DNA of 64,000 bases from Photorhabdus noenieputensis. Its GTDB lineage: Bacteria > Pseudomonadota > Gammaproteobacteria > Enterobacterales > Enterobacteriaceae. The translations under genes were made by a program, and so were the position numbers. Location of the stretch: assembly GCF_018448935.1 (NCBI RefSeq), contig NZ_RCWC01000004.1, positions 1-64,000 of the forward strand. Reading direction: 5' to 3'. The notes beneath the pieces are model-generated. The model was not told the DNA's origin and searched no databases. It saw only the letters and a program-made list of their open reading frames with translations. Below, in pieces: positions 1-11,432 of this stretch; position 1 is the first letter of the stretch; each line of letters begins with the position of its first letter.

Positions 1-1
1 A

Positions 2-385
2 CACATACGCTGCCGGGATATGCAGGAATGGGTTCCCCAATTGGTGGAACTCTTGAATACAGGGTATAATACAGCCGAACAGCGCAATGTGGTGTTAAGC
101 TATATCTTACTGAATGGACATACGCTGGATCTCTCACAATTTGTCCATCAACTGATTGAACAATCTCCGGAGCATGAAACGATGTTGATGACTATTGCAG
201 AACAGCTTGAACAAAAAGGGCTTGAGCGAGGTATCAAGCAAGGTAGAGAGGAAGGCATTGAGCTAGGCCGGGAGGAAGGTAAAGTGGAAACGGCTCGCGC
301 CTTATTACGGCATGGCGTGAGTTTGGACATTATTGTCACCAGTACCGGACTGAGCCGGGATAAAATTGAAATGTTAAAGCATTAA
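2..385 (+). CDS. Rpn/YhgA-like nuclease (PD-(D/E)XK family), 3' part only
   Basis: C-terminal 127 residues of a gene that begins before the window; the reading frame is open from base 2. It is nearly identical to residues 182-304 of the complete gene at 1326-2240, so it is the same family: recombination-promoting nuclease (Rpn), formerly called YhgA-like or Transposase_31. The visible part lacks the catalytic core and holds the helical linker, a Gly/Arg/Glu-rich stretch and the family-typical tail with GLSRDKI. It differs from its sister mainly in that charged stretch, where this copy is 12 bp longer. An internal ATG at 20 could give a 121-residue product but is not the natural start. A hairpin terminator follows at 407-437. 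Whether the upstream half is intact cannot be judged. Confidence 0.8.
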   Translation, partial: HIRCRDMQEWVPQLVELLNTGYNTAEQRNVVLSYILLNGHTLDLSQFVHQLIEQSPEHETMLMTIAEQLEQKGLERGIKQGREEGIELGREEGKVETARALLRHGVSLDIIVTSTGLSRDKIEMLKH

Positions 386-406
386 ATTAATCTTCTCTTT
401 TACAGC

Positions 407-437
407 AAAATGCCGATATTCGAGATCGGCATTTTTG
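407..437 (+). terminator. Rho-independent terminator of Rpn copy 1
   Basis: An 11-bp stem with left arm AAAATGCCGAT and right arm ATCGGCATTTT is closed by a short loop and followed by T residues, 22 bases after the stop codon. Confidence 0.8.
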
Positions 438-1325
438 TTCTTATTCAGGATGATGGCTATACGAGGGACTTTTACGTTTGCCCGGCGAAGCTGAAACTGG
501 TCATACTGAAGCAACTTTATAGAGGACGAAATGACACCCTAATAACATGGGGAGCGCGATTAGGTGAGTTGTCTGTGGAAACAAATACCTGTTCTGTTGT
601 AGTAGTTATTATTCCTATTGCATATTCCTTATTACCTGTGAAATTAATCTATAAGTTGTTTATGTTTATGAAAAGATATAAGAAACTTATAGATTAATAT
701 TTTATTCATCATATGAATTCAAAGGAAATTAGTTAGCTCAGGATTGAAAAAAACAGATGCATTCATTAATGCCAGATTTTAAAAAAATACAGAGTGGTTA
801 AAAACGGCTGACTCTCTGTCATATTTAATACATTTATCGGCAATGTTATCCTCCGATTATTTTACGTTTACCTAACCTGATACAACTATTTAAAAGTGAT
901 AATACGGAGCTATTAAATCTTTTATATAACTAATAGGTGGGTGTTGAAAATATTTTCCGTTGTTATTTTATGAAGAAAGCTATAAAAATGACGTAATAAA
1001 AAATTAGGTAAAATGTTTAATTTTGTAGGATTTGAAATCTGAAAAATGAGTTGATTATCCGGAAAAACATAAAGGGGTATCTTTATATTATCAAGATGTT
1101 TATTGGCTGATTTATCAAGAAAAATAAAGAGTGGTGATTTATTAAAATCACTCAAAATTGCCAGTAAAACAGAGCTGGTATTTGATTCGTTAGGCTCTTA
1201 TATTAATGCATTCGGTAAAGACTTGCCTGAGAAAATCTGGGAAAATGTTTTTTGTAACTTGGTAGAAATACTATACCTTGACAATGAGTGGTAATGACTA
1301 ACTGATAAAGACAGAGAAACAGATT
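438..1325. other. Intergenic stretch with decayed coding remnant
   Basis: No supported gene. Bases 438-1084 belong to the direct repeat. Around 1106-1185 the plus strand reads ADLSRKIKSGDLLKSLKI and onward, and the second repeat has a conservative counterpart at about 2950-3030 (ADLSRRIKYRDLLKPFKI). Both are cut by stop codons upstream, so they look like remnants of one old gene of unknown function. Confidence 0.4.
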
Positions 1326-2240
1326 GTGGCAAAGAAAGAAAAACGGCCTCACCATGACGAATTATTTAAGTATTTTTTAACGCAGCCTGAAACGGCTAGG
1401 GAATTCTTATCCCTTTATCTGCCGGAAGAAATCCAGTTGTTGTGTGATTTAGCCACATTGAAACTGGAACCCGGCAGTTTTGTGGATTGGCATTTACGTC
1501 AACTGCACAGTGATGTGCTGTACTCGGTTGAAACGGCCCGGGGGCAGGGCTATATCTATTGCCTGATTGAACATCAATCCACTCCTGACCCGTTGATGGC
1601 CTGGCGGTTGATGTATTATGCCATGTTAGCTATGGCGGCTCACCTGAAAAAAGGCCATACTGAACTCCCTTTGGTGGCACCTCTGTTGTTTTATCATGGT
1701 GAGATTCGGCCGTATCCTTACTCAAACCGGTGGCTGGATTGTTTTACACTCCCCGAACAGGCGGCTCGTTTATACCACCAGGCGTTTTCGTTGGTGGACG
1801 TCAGTGTACTCAGTGATGAAGAGATCCTGACACATAAAGGGGTTGCCCTGATGGAAATGGTGCAAAAACACATACGCTGCCGGGATATGCAGGAATGGGT
1901 TCCCCAATTGGTGGAACTCTTGAATACAGGGTATAATACAGCCGAACAGCGCAATGTGGTGTTAAGCTATATCTTACTGAATGGACATACGCTGAATATC
2001 TCACAATTTGTCCATCAACTGATTGAACAATCTCCGGAGCATAAAACGATGTTGATGACTATTGCAGAACAGCTTGAACAAAAAGGGCGCGAACAAGGCC
2101 GAGTCGAGGGGCGGGCTGAAGGTAGAGAAGAAGGTAAACTGGAAACGGCTTGTGCCTTGTTACGGCATGGCGTGAGTTTGGACATTATTGTCACCAGTAC
2201 CGGCTTGAGCCGGGATAAAATTGAAGCGTTAAAGCATTAA
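1326..2240 (+). CDS. Rpn family recombination-promoting nuclease / YhgA-like putative transposase
   Basis: Complete 304-residue protein starting at GTG (1326), the usual length for Rpn proteins. The N-terminus HHDELFKYFLTQPETAREFL is characteristic. The PD-(D/E)XK-like core has an acidic residue in LHSDVLY and the E-x-Q motif in CLIEHQSTPDPLMAWR. The C-terminal third contains a low-complexity EQKGREQGRVEGRAEGREEG segment and ends in GLSRDKIEALKH. In E. coli, RpnA-type proteins are Mg-dependent DNA endonucleases that raise RecA-independent recombination; that this copy is active is inference. A terminator follows at 2262. A nearly identical 3' half lies at 2-385 and an eroded 5' end at about 3378, so this is a local cluster of copies. 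No strong ribosome site is visible. Confidence 0.85.
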   Translation: MAKKEKRPHHDELFKYFLTQPETAREFLSLYLPEEIQLLCDLATLKLEPGSFVDWHLRQLHSDVLYSVETARGQGYIYCLIEHQSTPDPLMAWRLMYYAMLAMAAHLKKGHTELPLVAPLLFYHGEIRPYPYSNRWLDCFTLPEQAARLYHQAFSLVDVSVLSDEEILTHKGVALMEMVQKHIRCRDMQEWVPQLVELLNTGYNTAEQRNVVLSYILLNGHTLNISQFVHQLIEQSPEHKTMLMTIAEQLEQKGREQGRVEGRAEGREEGKLETACALLRHGVSLDIIVTSTGLSRDKIEALKH

Positions 2241-2939
2241 ATTATTCTCCTCTTTCACAGCAAAATGCCGATGTTCAAGATCGGCATTTTTGTTCTTATT
2301 CAGGATGATGGCTATACGAGGGACTTTTACGTTTGCCCGGCGAAGCTGAAACTGGTCATACTGAAGCAACTTTATAGAGGACGAAATGACACCCTAATAA
2401 CATGGGGAGCGCGATTAGGTGAGTTGTCTGTGGAAACAAATACCCGTTCTGTTGTAGTAGTTATTATTCCTATTGCATGTTCCTTATTACCTGTGAAATT
2501 AATCTATAAGTTGTTTATGTTTATGAAAAGATATAAGAAACTTATACCTTAATATTTTATTCATTATATGAATTCAAAGGAAATTAGTTAGCTCAGGATT
2601 GAAAAAAACAGATGCATTCATTAATGCCAGATTTTAAAAAAATACAGAGTGGTTAAAAACGGCTGACTCTCTGTCATATTTAATACATTTATCTGCGATA
2701 CTATCCTTCGATTATTTTACGTTTACCTAATCTGATACAACGATTTAAAAGTGATAATACGGAGCTATTAAAGCTTTTATATAACTAATAGGTGGGTGTT
2801 GAAAAGATTTTCCGTTGTTATTTTACGAAGAAAGCTATAAAAATGACGTAATAAAAAATTAGGTGAAATGTTTAATTTTGTAGGATTTAAAATCTGAAAA
2901 ATGAGTTGATTATCCGAAAAAACATAAAGGGGTGTCTTT
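1868..2939 (+). repeat. Direct long repeat, copy 2
   Basis: Second copy of the unit seen at 1-1084. Differences are mostly isolated substitutions plus one 12-bp indel in the charged repeat of the Rpn gene. Beyond 2939 similarity to copy 1 becomes patchy. Confidence 0.85.
2262..2291 (+). terminator. Rho-independent terminator of the Rpn gene
   Basis: AAAATGCCGAT pairs with ATCGGCATTTT, followed by T residues, 21 bases past the stop. It is the same hairpin as at 407-437 with a changed loop. Confidence 0.8.
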
Positions 2940-4132
2940 GGATATTTACCGGCTGATTTATCGAGAAGAATAAAATATAGAGACTTATTAAAACCATTTA
3001 AGATTGTCGGTAAAACAGAGTTAGTATTAATGCATATGCGTAAATAATGAATAAAAAAGAATGAATAATCAACCGAATAAGTGATTATTCTGATTAGTAA
3101 AGATGGAGGGGTATGATTAAACTTATATAGAAAGCAGACGTCGAAAGTGGTAAAAATACCGATTAAAATTTTATACCGCTTAAAATCCGATGTTAAAAAA
3201 ATGTGTTTTAATAACAGTTTAAACCCTGCCAATTATAAAACCATCAGTGAAAAAATTTGACTATTTTAATGTTTATATAATCAGAGGAAATAAATAACAA
3301 TATGAATAGATTAATCAGGTAATCTGTTTTCTTAAAGGGACTGGCTTTAATAACGTTTCAGCTAAGGAAATAAATTTGTGGCAAACCGATTAAATCATTA
3401 TCCCCGAAAAACACGGGGTGGGAAAACACCGGATGAATTATTTAAGGAAGTACGGGTATGTTTACTTCCAGATTAACGATGTTGTACTTATTGTGTGAAT
3501 CTACCTATTGCATTTGTTATGTAAAATCGTAATGTTTTAAATACGCCAATTTAATTCATGGGTATTTTTATGCCTTTAATGTGATCTCATGCTAAAATCA
3601 ATTGGTATTGTTATTTTTATAAGCTGTTTTTGCTTTTGGTTTACGCTTAAATACCCGATTAACCATTATCGTCTTTCTGGATGATTAATCTACCAGACCT
3701 TTTACCATAGATGGTGAAAGTAAGGCGTTATTAGAGAAAGTCAATCAATAGATTTTATATGATGAAAGAAACTTTATTTTTTAAAAGGGGTTGTCAACGG
3801 CTTATGAGTTATTAACCTGTTAAACCCATCGTCTTTAACAAAACCTGCGGATTTCTCCCTCCTGAATGCTAATTATGAGTAAAACGCGTTTTTAACATTA
3901 GGGGAAAGAAGGATAGCAAACAGCTCTAAGCGTTGCCATTTTCGTTGGGCGTTTTTGCTTCTTGATGTATGTTGGCGAGAGTAAGTGACGCAGTACATTC
4001 AAAACCAGCAAGTAATGCCTTGTCGAAATTTCCTTCCCGCCTTAATGTTGGCGTGGCGGGAGTACCTTTCGAGGAAAAAATGGCGGTATTCAATATTCAA
4101 TTTACTTTGGAAATATTATTTATTGCTTTCCG
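2292..4132. other. Long non-coding accessory stretch
   Basis: About 1.8 kb with no gene I can support. It contains the rest of repeat copy 2, the eroded Rpn start at about 3378-3505, and scattered short open stretches, for example FTIDGESKALLEKVNQ ending near 3750, that look like fragments of lost genes. Composition is strongly AT-rich. Confidence 0.5.
3378..3505 (+). pseudogene. Eroded 5' end of a third Rpn-like gene
   Basis: GTGGCAAA at 3378, then GATGAATTATTTAAG, then a stretch resembling the part of the intact gene that encodes LPEEIQLLCDL, appear in the same order as the first 120 bases of the gene at 1326. They are interrupted by frameshifts and stops. This is a manual alignment of short blocks, so the call is tentative. 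Confidence 0.4.
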
Positions 4133-7100
4133 CTATTGTTTATTATAACGAAACTCTGGTGAGAGTTTACTTATCCCAAGCCCATTAATTTTTTTAACCT
4201 TAATCTGTACAGGTATCCGTTCTTTCATGGCTTCAATGTGGCTGATAACACCAATGGTTTTACCGGAAGCATTTAAATGATCCAGCGCGTCAAGGGCGAT
4301 ATCAAGGGTTTCTTGATCAAGTGTGCCGAAGCCTTCATCCAGGAATAGTGAGTCGATACTGGTTTTATTGCTGACTAAATCAGATAGTGCTAAAGCCAGA
4401 GCAAGGCTGACCAGAAAACTTTCACCACCAGAAAGCGTTTTGGTATCGCGAATAGCATCGGCTTGCCAGGTATCAACTACTTGCAGTTCAAGGCCATCAC
4501 TGTTTTTACGTTGTAAATCGTAGCGTCCGTGTAATTTTTTCAGCCGTTGATTGGCGAGATGAACCAAATGATCCAGTGTTAATCCTTGAGCAAAGCGACG
4601 GAATTTAGCGCCATCAGCCGAACCAATCAGGTTATTAAGATAACTCCAGTCATCATAATTTTGTTGGCAATGACTAACCTCTTCCAATAAGGATTTTTGC
4701 TGTTGACGACGTATTGCATCATTACCGAGCAGGTTTTTCAGTTCTCCTTGTTGTAAGGTGTTTCTTTTTAGCTCATCAGTCATGTTTTCCAACTGTTCGG
4801 TTAGTTGTGATTTTGTATATTGCTTAAGTAACTCAGGGCGATTTTTTCGGTGTTGTTGCAGGGCTTCCGCCGCTTTCTGGCATAGGACGTTGGCTTGTAT
4901 CTGCTGTTGTTCAAGCTGTTCTTTGAGTTGTCGCAATTCTTTACGTTGCTCTTGCGATAACAGGGCCGCTTCAAGGGCATGTTGATCGGTAAATGGGCTT
5001 TTAGCTAATGCAACATTGAAGTTCTGTTCTGCCTGCTGTTTTTGTTGTTCAGACTGGTGACAATTTTTTTCTGTCTCATGAATGGCACCGGTTAGTTGGT
5101 TGATGCTGGATTGCGCTTGTTGCAGATGTGACAATGCCTGTTTGTGCATTTCCTCAAGCTTTTGAGATTGTTGTTGTAATGCCTGAGTGATTGCCGTAAC
5201 GGATTGTTCACCAAAGAGTTGTTGGCGTTGTTGTTGTGCTTCTGCGAGTTGCTGTTTCTGTTGCTGTGCTGTTTGATTAAGTCCATTTAAACGGCATACA
5301 TATTCTTCTTTCTGTTTATGCAGTGATTCAATCTGATTTTGGATAACCGCTTCTTCTTTTTGGATCTGCTGCCAATTTTCATGACAATTTTGATATACCT
5401 GCCACTCTTTTCTACGTTGTTGCAGCCAGTTTTCACTCTCATTCAGCATTGGCAGTAATAAATCGTATTGCTGTAATTCTGACGTCATTTTTTCGATGAC
5501 ATCCGTTAGCTTACGCTGCTGCTGTTGTATCTCTGGTTGTCGTTCAGATAAGAGTTTTTTCTGTGTATTGTATTGATGCTTACTCAGTTCAATATTTCGC
5601 TCGATTTCTTTAATGTGTTCTTGATGAGCGGCCACTGTTTTTTCTGTTTTCTGGTACGTTTTTTCTGCTAGTTCAAGTTCGGTTAATTGAGTCTGGCAAA
5701 GCTGGTGAGCAGATTGGTTTTGTTGCACAAATAGTTCAAGAGCGGGTTTATCTGAAAGAGAAATGTTGATCTGTAATATTGCGCAAGTTTCCTGCCATTG
5801 TTGAGTTAATATATTCAATCGTGGTTCAGCATCAGCAATTTCTTGCAAAATATGGTCGTATTGTTGCTGTTGGAACTCTTTTTTATTGATCAATGATATT
5901 TTGGTGGCTTGTAATTCGTCGAATTGCAGACGTAAATCTTTTAACCGTTGTTCTGATTTTGGCAGTTCAATATCTTGATAAGCTTGAATTGCAGGATGAT
6001 GTTCAGAACCGCACAATGGGCAAGGGGAGCCTTCCTTGAGTTGTGCCCGCTCTTTTTCCAGACTAACAATCTTTTGTTCTAACTGAATACGTTGAGTAAG
6101 ATCGGCTAAATGCTGCTGTTTGTCTGAGAGTTGTTTATCGATGGATTCAATTTGAACAGGAAGTTCCTTTAATAATTTTTCCGGTTGTTGTAAGCGAATA
6201 TGATGACTGGCAATAGCGGCTTGTAATTGCAAGATTTGCGGTGACAGGATTTCCAGTTTATGTTGCAGCGGTAGCTGTTCCTGATATTGAGTTAATTGTT
6301 TTTTTAATTTCTCCGGCGAATATTGCTTTTGCAGGGTAAAAAATTGTTGCTTGGCTTGCTCAAATGCCAGTTCCAGCGGTTGGTTATTTTCAATCTGTTG
6401 TTTTAAGTCTTCTCCTTGTTTGTGCAGATTATTATTAAGTTGCGCGATTTCGGTGGTGAGCTCGCTAACTTTTTGCATTTGATGATCAATTTGTTGCTGC
6501 TGTTCTTGCCACCAAGAGAATTGGTGTTGCCAAAAAGCCAGCTTTTCACCGAAATATTGATGATAAGGTTGTTGTTCGAAATAGTTTTCCAGTTGTTTTC
6601 TTTGATTGGTGAATGACAGGGCGCGCTGATTTGCTGTGTCATATTGCTGACAACGGTTTTCAAGTGCGGTTTTCTGTTCGTTGATTTGTTGCTGAGTAAG
6701 ATTAAGCTCTTTAGTCTGCACTGCAATTTGATGATCTAATGGAATCACCTGTTCTGCTATTAGCTTTTCTTGTTGTTGCCGGTGTTGTTGGTGTGCGGTT
6801 CTGGCAGAATCTGCATGAGTCACGTTTTGCTGTATCGGCGTGAGCGTCTGTTGTTGTTGATGAAGTTGCTGACGCATCTCTGCCAACTGTTTGCTGATTC
6901 TCTGATGTTCATATTGCGTTCGGTTTTTATCATCCAGCAAGGGACGCACTGTTTCTGCGGGTTCACTGCTAGCCAGTTTTTGCAGTTGCGGCTCTGCATG
7001 AATCAGCGCTTTTTCTGCCTGCTGTAGGGAAGCGTTGTTTTCAGTAACAAGTTGCTCAAGTTCCTCTTCACGTGTCAGCCATTGTGCCGAATGTTGCAGT

Positions 7101-7819
7101 GTTTTTATCTGCTGATTGAGCTGTGATTCAGCATGAGTGAGTTGTTGCTGTTGTTCCAGATATTGTTGATGTTGCTCTGCGGTTAGTAAATCAATGGCGG
7201 ATGCTTTGGCTTGCAGAATATCCAGCTCTGACTGTGCCTGTTTATGTTGTTGGTAAATTTGTTGGGATAAGATGCCGTAAATTTCAGTACCGGTTAATTC
7301 TTCTAGTAAATCGGCCCGTTCGTTTGGCTGAGCATTGAGGAAGGCAGCGAAATCTCCTTGGGATAGCAACATGGATTTGGTAAAACGGCCGTAATCTAAT
7401 CCAGTAATTTCAATGACTTTCTCTTTCTTATCCAGGGGCTTGTCTGCCAGAATTTTGCCGCTGTGACTGAGTGCGAGCTCCGCTTTAGGGGGTTGCAGGT
7501 TGCCATTTGGTTGATTACGTGCTCGCCGTTGACTCCAGAAAGCACGGTAAGCGACGCCTTTCACTTCAAACTCAACTTCGGCTAGTGATTCTGCGGTGTG
7601 TCGGGTCATCAGCTCATTTTGTAAGGTAGAAATCTTCAAGCGTGGAGTTTCATGATAAAGCGCAAGGCAGATCGCATCCAATAAGGTAGTTTTACCCGCA
7701 CCGGTCGGGCCGGTTATGGCAAACAGACCACTGCTGGCAAATGGCTCTGCTGTGAAATCAATTTTCCATTCACCTTGTAATGAATTAATGTTTTTTAGCC
7801 GTAGACTCAAAATTTTCAT
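4133..7819 (-). CDS. sbcC: Nuclease SbcCD subunit C (SMC-like ATPase)
   Basis: 1228-residue ATPase of the SbcC-SbcD (Rad50-Mre11 type) complex, which opens hairpins and cleaves DNA ends and palindromes at the replication fork. The N-terminal Walker A is GPTGAGKT at residues 37-44. Two very long Gln-rich coiled coils flank a zinc hook, CPLC at 600-603. The ABC signature LSGGES starts at 1129 and Walker B is LFLDEG around 1158-1163. Length is somewhat above the E. coli protein (about 1050), mainly in the coiled coils. Its start overlaps the sbcD stop by four bases, so the two are translationally coupled. The 3' end adjoins the decayed Rpn region. Confidence 0.97.
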   Translation of the reverse strand: MKILSLRLKNINSLQGEWKIDFTAEPFASSGLFAITGPTGAGKTTLLDAICLALYHETPRLKISTLQNELMTRHTAESLAEVEFEVKGVAYRAFWSQRRARNQPNGNLQPPKAELALSHSGKILADKPLDKKEKVIEITGLDYGRFTKSMLLSQGDFAAFLNAQPNERADLLEELTGTEIYGILSQQIYQQHKQAQSELDILQAKASAIDLLTAEQHQQYLEQQQQLTHAESQLNQQIKTLQHSAQWLTREEELEQLVTENNASLQQAEKALIHAEPQLQKLASSEPAETVRPLLDDKNRTQYEHQRISKQLAEMRQQLHQQQQTLTPIQQNVTHADSARTAHQQHRQQQEKLIAEQVIPLDHQIAVQTKELNLTQQQINEQKTALENRCQQYDTANQRALSFTNQRKQLENYFEQQPYHQYFGEKLAFWQHQFSWWQEQQQQIDHQMQKVSELTTEIAQLNNNLHKQGEDLKQQIENNQPLELAFEQAKQQFFTLQKQYSPEKLKKQLTQYQEQLPLQHKLEILSPQILQLQAAIASHHIRLQQPEKLLKELPVQIESIDKQLSDKQQHLADLTQRIQLEQKIVSLEKERAQLKEGSPCPLCGSEHHPAIQAYQDIELPKSEQRLKDLRLQFDELQATKISLINKKEFQQQQYDHILQEIADAEPRLNILTQQWQETCAILQINISLSDKPALELFVQQNQSAHQLCQTQLTELELAEKTYQKTEKTVAAHQEHIKEIERNIELSKHQYNTQKKLLSERQPEIQQQQRKLTDVIEKMTSELQQYDLLLPMLNESENWLQQRRKEWQVYQNCHENWQQIQKEEAVIQNQIESLHKQKEEYVCRLNGLNQTAQQQKQQLAEAQQQRQQLFGEQSVTAITQALQQQSQKLEEMHKQALSHLQQAQSSINQLTGAIHETEKNCHQSEQQKQQAEQNFNVALAKSPFTDQHALEAALLSQEQRKELRQLKEQLEQQQIQANVLCQKAAEALQQHRKNRPELLKQYTKSQLTEQLENMTDELKRNTLQQGELKNLLGNDAIRRQQQKSLLEEVSHCQQNYDDWSYLNNLIGSADGAKFRRFAQGLTLDHLVHLANQRLKKLHGRYDLQRKNSDGLELQVVDTWQADAIRDTKTLSGGESFLVSLALALALSDLVSNKTSIDSLFLDEGFGTLDQETLDIALDALDHLNASGKTIGVISHIEAMKERIPVQIKVKKINGLGISKLSPEFRYNKQ

Positions 7820-9051
7820 GCCTGCTCCTCCTTGTGTTTAGCCTGATAGATATCGTTCAGTGTTTGCTCGAAAAGAGTGGTCAGACGTTTTTTATGTTCT
7901 TCATTTTCCAGTGCTGATTGGGCAAGTCGTCGGGCAAAAACCTCGTTGACGCTAAGTTCTGTCAGGGTTTCTCGGTTTTCTTGCGCTAGCTTATTTTGCT
8001 GCTGTGTTTTACTGCGCCGTAGCAGAATGACTTCGACCGGAAGATCTGCAACCATTGATTGGACCCTTTTCTGGATATCATGGAGGTAATCTTGGGTGGC
8101 AACTTCAATATCCAACCAGACGGGCTGATCTCCTTGATAGTTTTTAAAAGTTTGTAACTGTTGCTCAATCTGTTGCAGGTTGCCTTTGATAAGTTGCATG
8201 GGCTGATATTGCGGAATGGGTAAAAGCTTAATGGATGCCAGTTTGTCTTGGGTAAATTCCACCAAACAGACGCTTTTCTCTTGCCCGATTTCATCGAAAC
8301 TAAGAGGAATAGGGGAGCCGCTGTAGCGAATATGTTCAGATTTAGCCACGATTTGTGGCCGGTGAATATGCCCAAGCGCAATATAGTCTACCGGCGGGAA
8401 AGCTTGCGCCGGGAAGGCATCCAAGGTACCAATATAAATATCCCGCACTGAATCTGTAACCGTGGCACCAACGGTCGTTAGGTGTCCGGTAGCAATGATA
8501 GGTAAGGGCAAATTCAATTCATCACGTAATTCACACGCTTGTTGATAGAGTCGATAATAATGTTCTGCAATGGCTTCTTGTAATACGAGTTGTTTTTGTT
8601 CTCCTGACTGACCAGCCTGGCTGAGCATAATATCTCTTGGCCGCAGAAAAGGGATTGCACAAAGAATTGCACCGGCGTTGCCTTGTTGGGTGGTGAGTAC
8701 TTTTATCTGTTTTTGTGGATCTTTTTCTGCGTGAGCAATAACGGTGGTATTCAGGCAGGAAAGGAGTGCTTTTGATTCATTTAATGTTGCTACTGAATCA
8801 TGGTTGCCGCCAAGGATAATTAACTGACAACCGGTAGGTTGTAGTTCAACGATAAAACGATTATATAGCTCACGGGCGTAGCTAGGCGGTGAGCCGGTAT
8901 CAAATACATCTCCGGCAACAATTAATGCATCGGCTTGGTGATGTTCGATCTGTTTAATCAGCCAACGCAGAAAATGTTGATGTTCAGCAGCCCGGCTTTT
9001 GGTAAAAAAATATTGGCCGAGATGCCAGTCCGAAGTGTGAATAATACGCAT
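7816..9051 (-). CDS. sbcD: Nuclease SbcCD subunit D (Mre11-like phosphoesterase)
   Basis: 411-residue nuclease partner of SbcC. The metallophosphoesterase signature residues are visible: D8 and H10 (TSDWHLG), D48 (GDVFDTG), N83-H84-D85 (GGNHD), then GHLTTVG and GHIHRPQ. The C-terminal capping and coiled-coil-binding part is conserved. It is the first gene of the sbcDC operon, divergent from phoB across a 304-bp gap. Confidence 0.97.
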   Translation of the reverse strand: MRIIHTSDWHLGQYFFTKSRAAEHQHFLRWLIKQIEHHQADALIVAGDVFDTGSPPSYARELYNRFIVELQPTGCQLIILGGNHDSVATLNESKALLSCLNTTVIAHAEKDPQKQIKVLTTQQGNAGAILCAIPFLRPRDIMLSQAGQSGEQKQLVLQEAIAEHYYRLYQQACELRDELNLPLPIIATGHLTTVGATVTDSVRDIYIGTLDAFPAQAFPPVDYIALGHIHRPQIVAKSEHIRYSGSPIPLSFDEIGQEKSVCLVEFTQDKLASIKLLPIPQYQPMQLIKGNLQQIEQQLQTFKNYQGDQPVWLDIEVATQDYLHDIQKRVQSMVADLPVEVILLRRSKTQQQNKLAQENRETLTELSVNEVFARRLAQSALENEEHKKRLTTLFEQTLNDIYQAKHKEEQA

Positions 9052-9355
9052 GGTTTCGCCGTCATTGGTTAAAGTGAAGCATGATTATAATAGCTCTATT
9101 CTGAATGTCGCTTTTAAATTCGATCTCTTGAATATATCTCCGAGCGGCTTCGCATTCATTATGAAATATGACAATTGTTAAATTAATTATTGCGAAATAG
9201 ATTGCAGATAGAGGATAACCAAGGCAGGATTTCATAAATTTGTCATAAAACTGACGCATAATGCTTTTTCAAATTAGTCTGTTATCAGGTGCGCCGTAAA
9301 ACCTCGTTCTTTAGGGCGTAGTGGATGTCAACTCAATATATTAACGGGATTAATC
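9052..9355. other. sbcD-phoB divergent intergenic region
   Basis: No gene. It holds the Pho-box promoter of phoB at 9230-9262 and must also hold the sbcD promoter, which I could not place with confidence. Confidence 0.6.
9230..9262 (+). promoter_or_regulatory. PhoB binding sites (Pho box) and -10 of phoB
   Basis: Two tandem Pho-box halves, TTTCATAAATT and TTGTCATAAAACTGACGC, are followed by CATAATG as a -10. Spacing and sequence closely resemble the known E. coli phoB promoter, which is activated by phosphorylated PhoB. This supports autoregulation of phoBR under phosphate limitation. Confidence 0.8.
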
Positions 9356-10045
9356 ATGGCAAGACGCATTCTGGTAGTTGAAGATGAAGCTCCGATTCGT
9401 GAGATGGTCTGTTTTGTTCTGGAAAAAAACGGGTATCAGCCGATAGAAGCCGAGGATTATGATTCTGCGTTGGCATGTTTATCTGAGCCATATCCTGATT
9501 TAGTGTTATTGGATTGGATGCTCCCCGGCGGCTCGGGTTTGCAGATAATTAAGCAGATGAAACGGAATAATAATATTCGTGATATTCCGGTGATGATGCT
9601 AACGGCCCGTGGTGAAGAGGAAGATCGGGTACGTGGCCTCGAAGTTGGGGCAGATGACTATATCACCAAGCCTTTCTCTCCTAAAGAGCTGGTTGCCAGA
9701 GTTAAAGCTGTATTACGGCGTATTTCACCGATGGTTATGGAAGATATTATCGAAATGAATGGCTTAGTTTTGGATTCAACGTCCCATCGGGTGACTAGCC
9801 AGGATAAAGCACTGGATATGGGGCCGACGGAATTTAAATTATTGCACTTCTTTATGACTCATCCTGAACGGGTCTATAGCCGTGAACAGTTGCTTAATTA
9901 TGTTTGGGGAGCAAACGTTTACGTTGAAGATAGAACTGTTGATGTTCATATTCGCCGTTTACGTAAAGTATTAGAGATTGGCGGCCATGATAAAATGGTG
10001 CAGACCGTTCGTGGTACAGGTTACCGTTTTTCTACCCGTTACTAA
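9356..10045 (+). CDS. phoB: Phosphate regulon response regulator PhoB
   Basis: 229-residue OmpR/PhoB-class regulator. The receiver domain shows E9-D10-E11, phosphoacceptor D53, T83 and K105 in [10 protein letters not shown]. The C-terminal winged helix binds Pho boxes ([20 protein letters not shown], then [13 protein letters not shown]). Phosphorylated by PhoR, it activates phosphate-scavenging genes. It lies 23 bases before phoR and behind its own Pho box. Confidence 0.98.
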   Translation: MARRILVVEDEAPIREMVCFVLEKNGYQPIEAEDYDSALACLSEPYPDLVLLDWMLPGGSGLQIIKQMKRNNNIRDIPVMMLTARGEEEDRVRGLEVGADDYITKPFSPKELVARVKAVLRRISPMVMEDIIEMNGLVLDSTSHRVTSQDKALDMGPTEFKLLHFFMTHPERVYSREQLLNYVWGANVYVEDRTVDVHIRRLRKVLEIGGHDKMVQTVRGTGYRFSTRY

Positions 10046-10068
10046 GTCCACGCACCGGAGAATCTAAC

Positions 10069-11379
10069 GTGTTAGAACGTTTATCTTGGAAGAAGCTGGT
10101 TTCAGAACTGTTTCTCTTTTGTTTGCCTGCGTTAATTTTGTCGATATTTGTTGGTCATTTATCTTGGTGTTTATTTGTTTCGGTGTTTTTTGCGCTGATA
10201 TGGCATGGTTATAATCTGCTGAAACTGTCCAATTGGCTATGGTTGGATCGCAGTATGTTGCCGCCGTCGGGGAGAGGAGGGTGGGAGCCAATTTTCTATG
10301 GTATTCACCAGATGCAGCAACGGAATCGAAAACGGAGCCGTGAACTGGCGCTGTTGATCAAACGGTTTCGGAGCGGAGCGGAATCATTGCCCGATGCCAT
10401 TGTGATGATGACAACAGAAGGTAATATTTTCTGGTGTAACCGTTTGGCGCAACATTTACTCGGTTTTCGTTGGCCTGAAGACAATGGACAGCATATTTTT
10501 AATTTACTCCGCTACCCTGATTTTAGCCGATATATCCTTTCCAGAGATTTTTCACGTCCTTTGTCCATTGAATTAAATAATGGTTTTACCGTTGAGTTCC
10601 GGGTGATGCCTTACACTGAGGGTCAATTCTTAATGGTTGCCAGAGATGTGACTCAAAAGCGAACACTGGAAAATGCCCGTCGTGACTTTTTTGCCAATGT
10701 CAGTCATGAAATGCGTACTCCTTTAACCGTCTTGCAGGGTTATTTGGAAATGATGCAGGATCAGGCAGAGGATAATCCGCTAAATAAGAAAGCGCTGCAT
10801 ACGATGCAGGAGCAAACCCGAAGACTGGACAGTTTGGTGAAACAATTGTTGCAACTGTCTAAAATTGAAGTTGCTCCCCAGATTGATATGAATGAAGTGG
10901 TTGATGTGCCTTTGATGCTTAAAGTATTGCGTCAGGAAGCCACAGCACTGGGTAATGAATGTTATAAGATTAATTTTGATATTAGTGAAGGACTTAAAGT
11001 GTTCGGCAATGAAGAGCAGCTTCGCAGTGCAATGTCGAATTTGGTTTATAACGCGGTTAATCATACCCCGAAAGGGACCCAGATTGATGTCAGTTGGAAA
11101 AAGAGTTCCCACGGCGCTGAATTTACCGTGAAAGATAATGGGCAAGGCATCAGTGCTGAACATCTACCTCGTTTGACCGAACGTTTTTATCGGGTGGATA
11201 AAGCGCGTTCCAGACAAACTGGAGGAAGTGGTCTCGGTCTTGCGATTGTGAAACATGCTTTACATCATCACCATTCTCATCTTGAAATTTCCAGCGAAAT
11301 AGGGAAAGGGACGATCTTTAGTTTTACTTTACCGACGGGATTGATGGTACCTGTGAAAATAACCAGCAAACAGAGATAG
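10069..11379 (+). CDS. phoR: Phosphate regulon sensor histidine kinase PhoR
   Basis: 436-residue inner-membrane kinase starting at GTG (10069). Two closely spaced hydrophobic segments lie at about residues 14-50 with almost no periplasmic loop, typical of PhoR. A PAS domain spans about 100-190. The HisKA motif [16 protein letters not shown] carries phosphoacceptor H213, followed by an ATPase domain with N-box [10 protein letters not shown] and G-boxes DNGQGI and GGSGLGL. It phosphorylates PhoB when phosphate is scarce. A terminator follows at 11398. Confidence 0.98.
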   Translation: MLERLSWKKLVSELFLFCLPALILSIFVGHLSWCLFVSVFFALIWHGYNLLKLSNWLWLDRSMLPPSGRGGWEPIFYGIHQMQQRNRKRSRELALLIKRFRSGAESLPDAIVMMTTEGNIFWCNRLAQHLLGFRWPEDNGQHIFNLLRYPDFSRYILSRDFSRPLSIELNNGFTVEFRVMPYTEGQFLMVARDVTQKRTLENARRDFFANVSHEMRTPLTVLQGYLEMMQDQAEDNPLNKKALHTMQEQTRRLDSLVKQLLQLSKIEVAPQIDMNEVVDVPLMLKVLRQEATALGNECYKINFDISEGLKVFGNEEQLRSAMSNLVYNAVNHTPKGTQIDVSWKKSSHGAEFTVKDNGQGISAEHLPRLTERFYRVDKARSRQTGGSGLGLAIVKHALHHHHSHLEISSEIGKGTIFSFTLPTGLMVPVKITSKQR

Positions 11380-11397
11380 GAATAGTTTGATTAACAG

Positions 11398-11432
11398 TAA
11401 TAATTGATCTTCGCAATTGATTATTATTTTTT
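11398..11432 (+). terminator. Terminator of phoBR
   Basis: An 11-bp stem (TAATAATTGAT against ATTGATTATTA, two G-T pairs) with a 7-base loop and a run of six T, 19 bases after the phoR stop. Confidence 0.7.

Larger units (their letters stand above)
1..1084 (+). repeat. Direct long repeat, copy 1 (Rpn 3' half plus downstream DNA)
   Basis: Bases 1-1084 align almost base for base with 1868-2939. The offset is 1867 at the start and 1855 after a 12-bp indel in the Glu/Gly-rich part of the gene. The unit contains the 3' part of the Rpn gene, its terminator and about 0.7 kb of AT-rich DNA without a convincing gene. It probably extends further left beyond the window. Confidence 0.85.

Noticed and set aside
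410-697. 95-codon frame after Rpn copy 1, with a near-identical sister at 2265-2552
   Set aside because: Both start inside the terminator hairpin, have no ribosome site, and their conservation is explained by the direct repeat. Another frame looks equally plausible in parts.
2777-3232. 151-codon minus-strand frame and its shorter relative at 922-1155
   Set aside because: AT-rich open stretch in duplicated decayed DNA, with no recognisable domain. The opposite strand shows the more conservative substitutions.
3985-4188. 67-codon frame at the 3' side of sbcC
   Set aside because: No homology recognised, and its end overlaps the sbcC coding strand.
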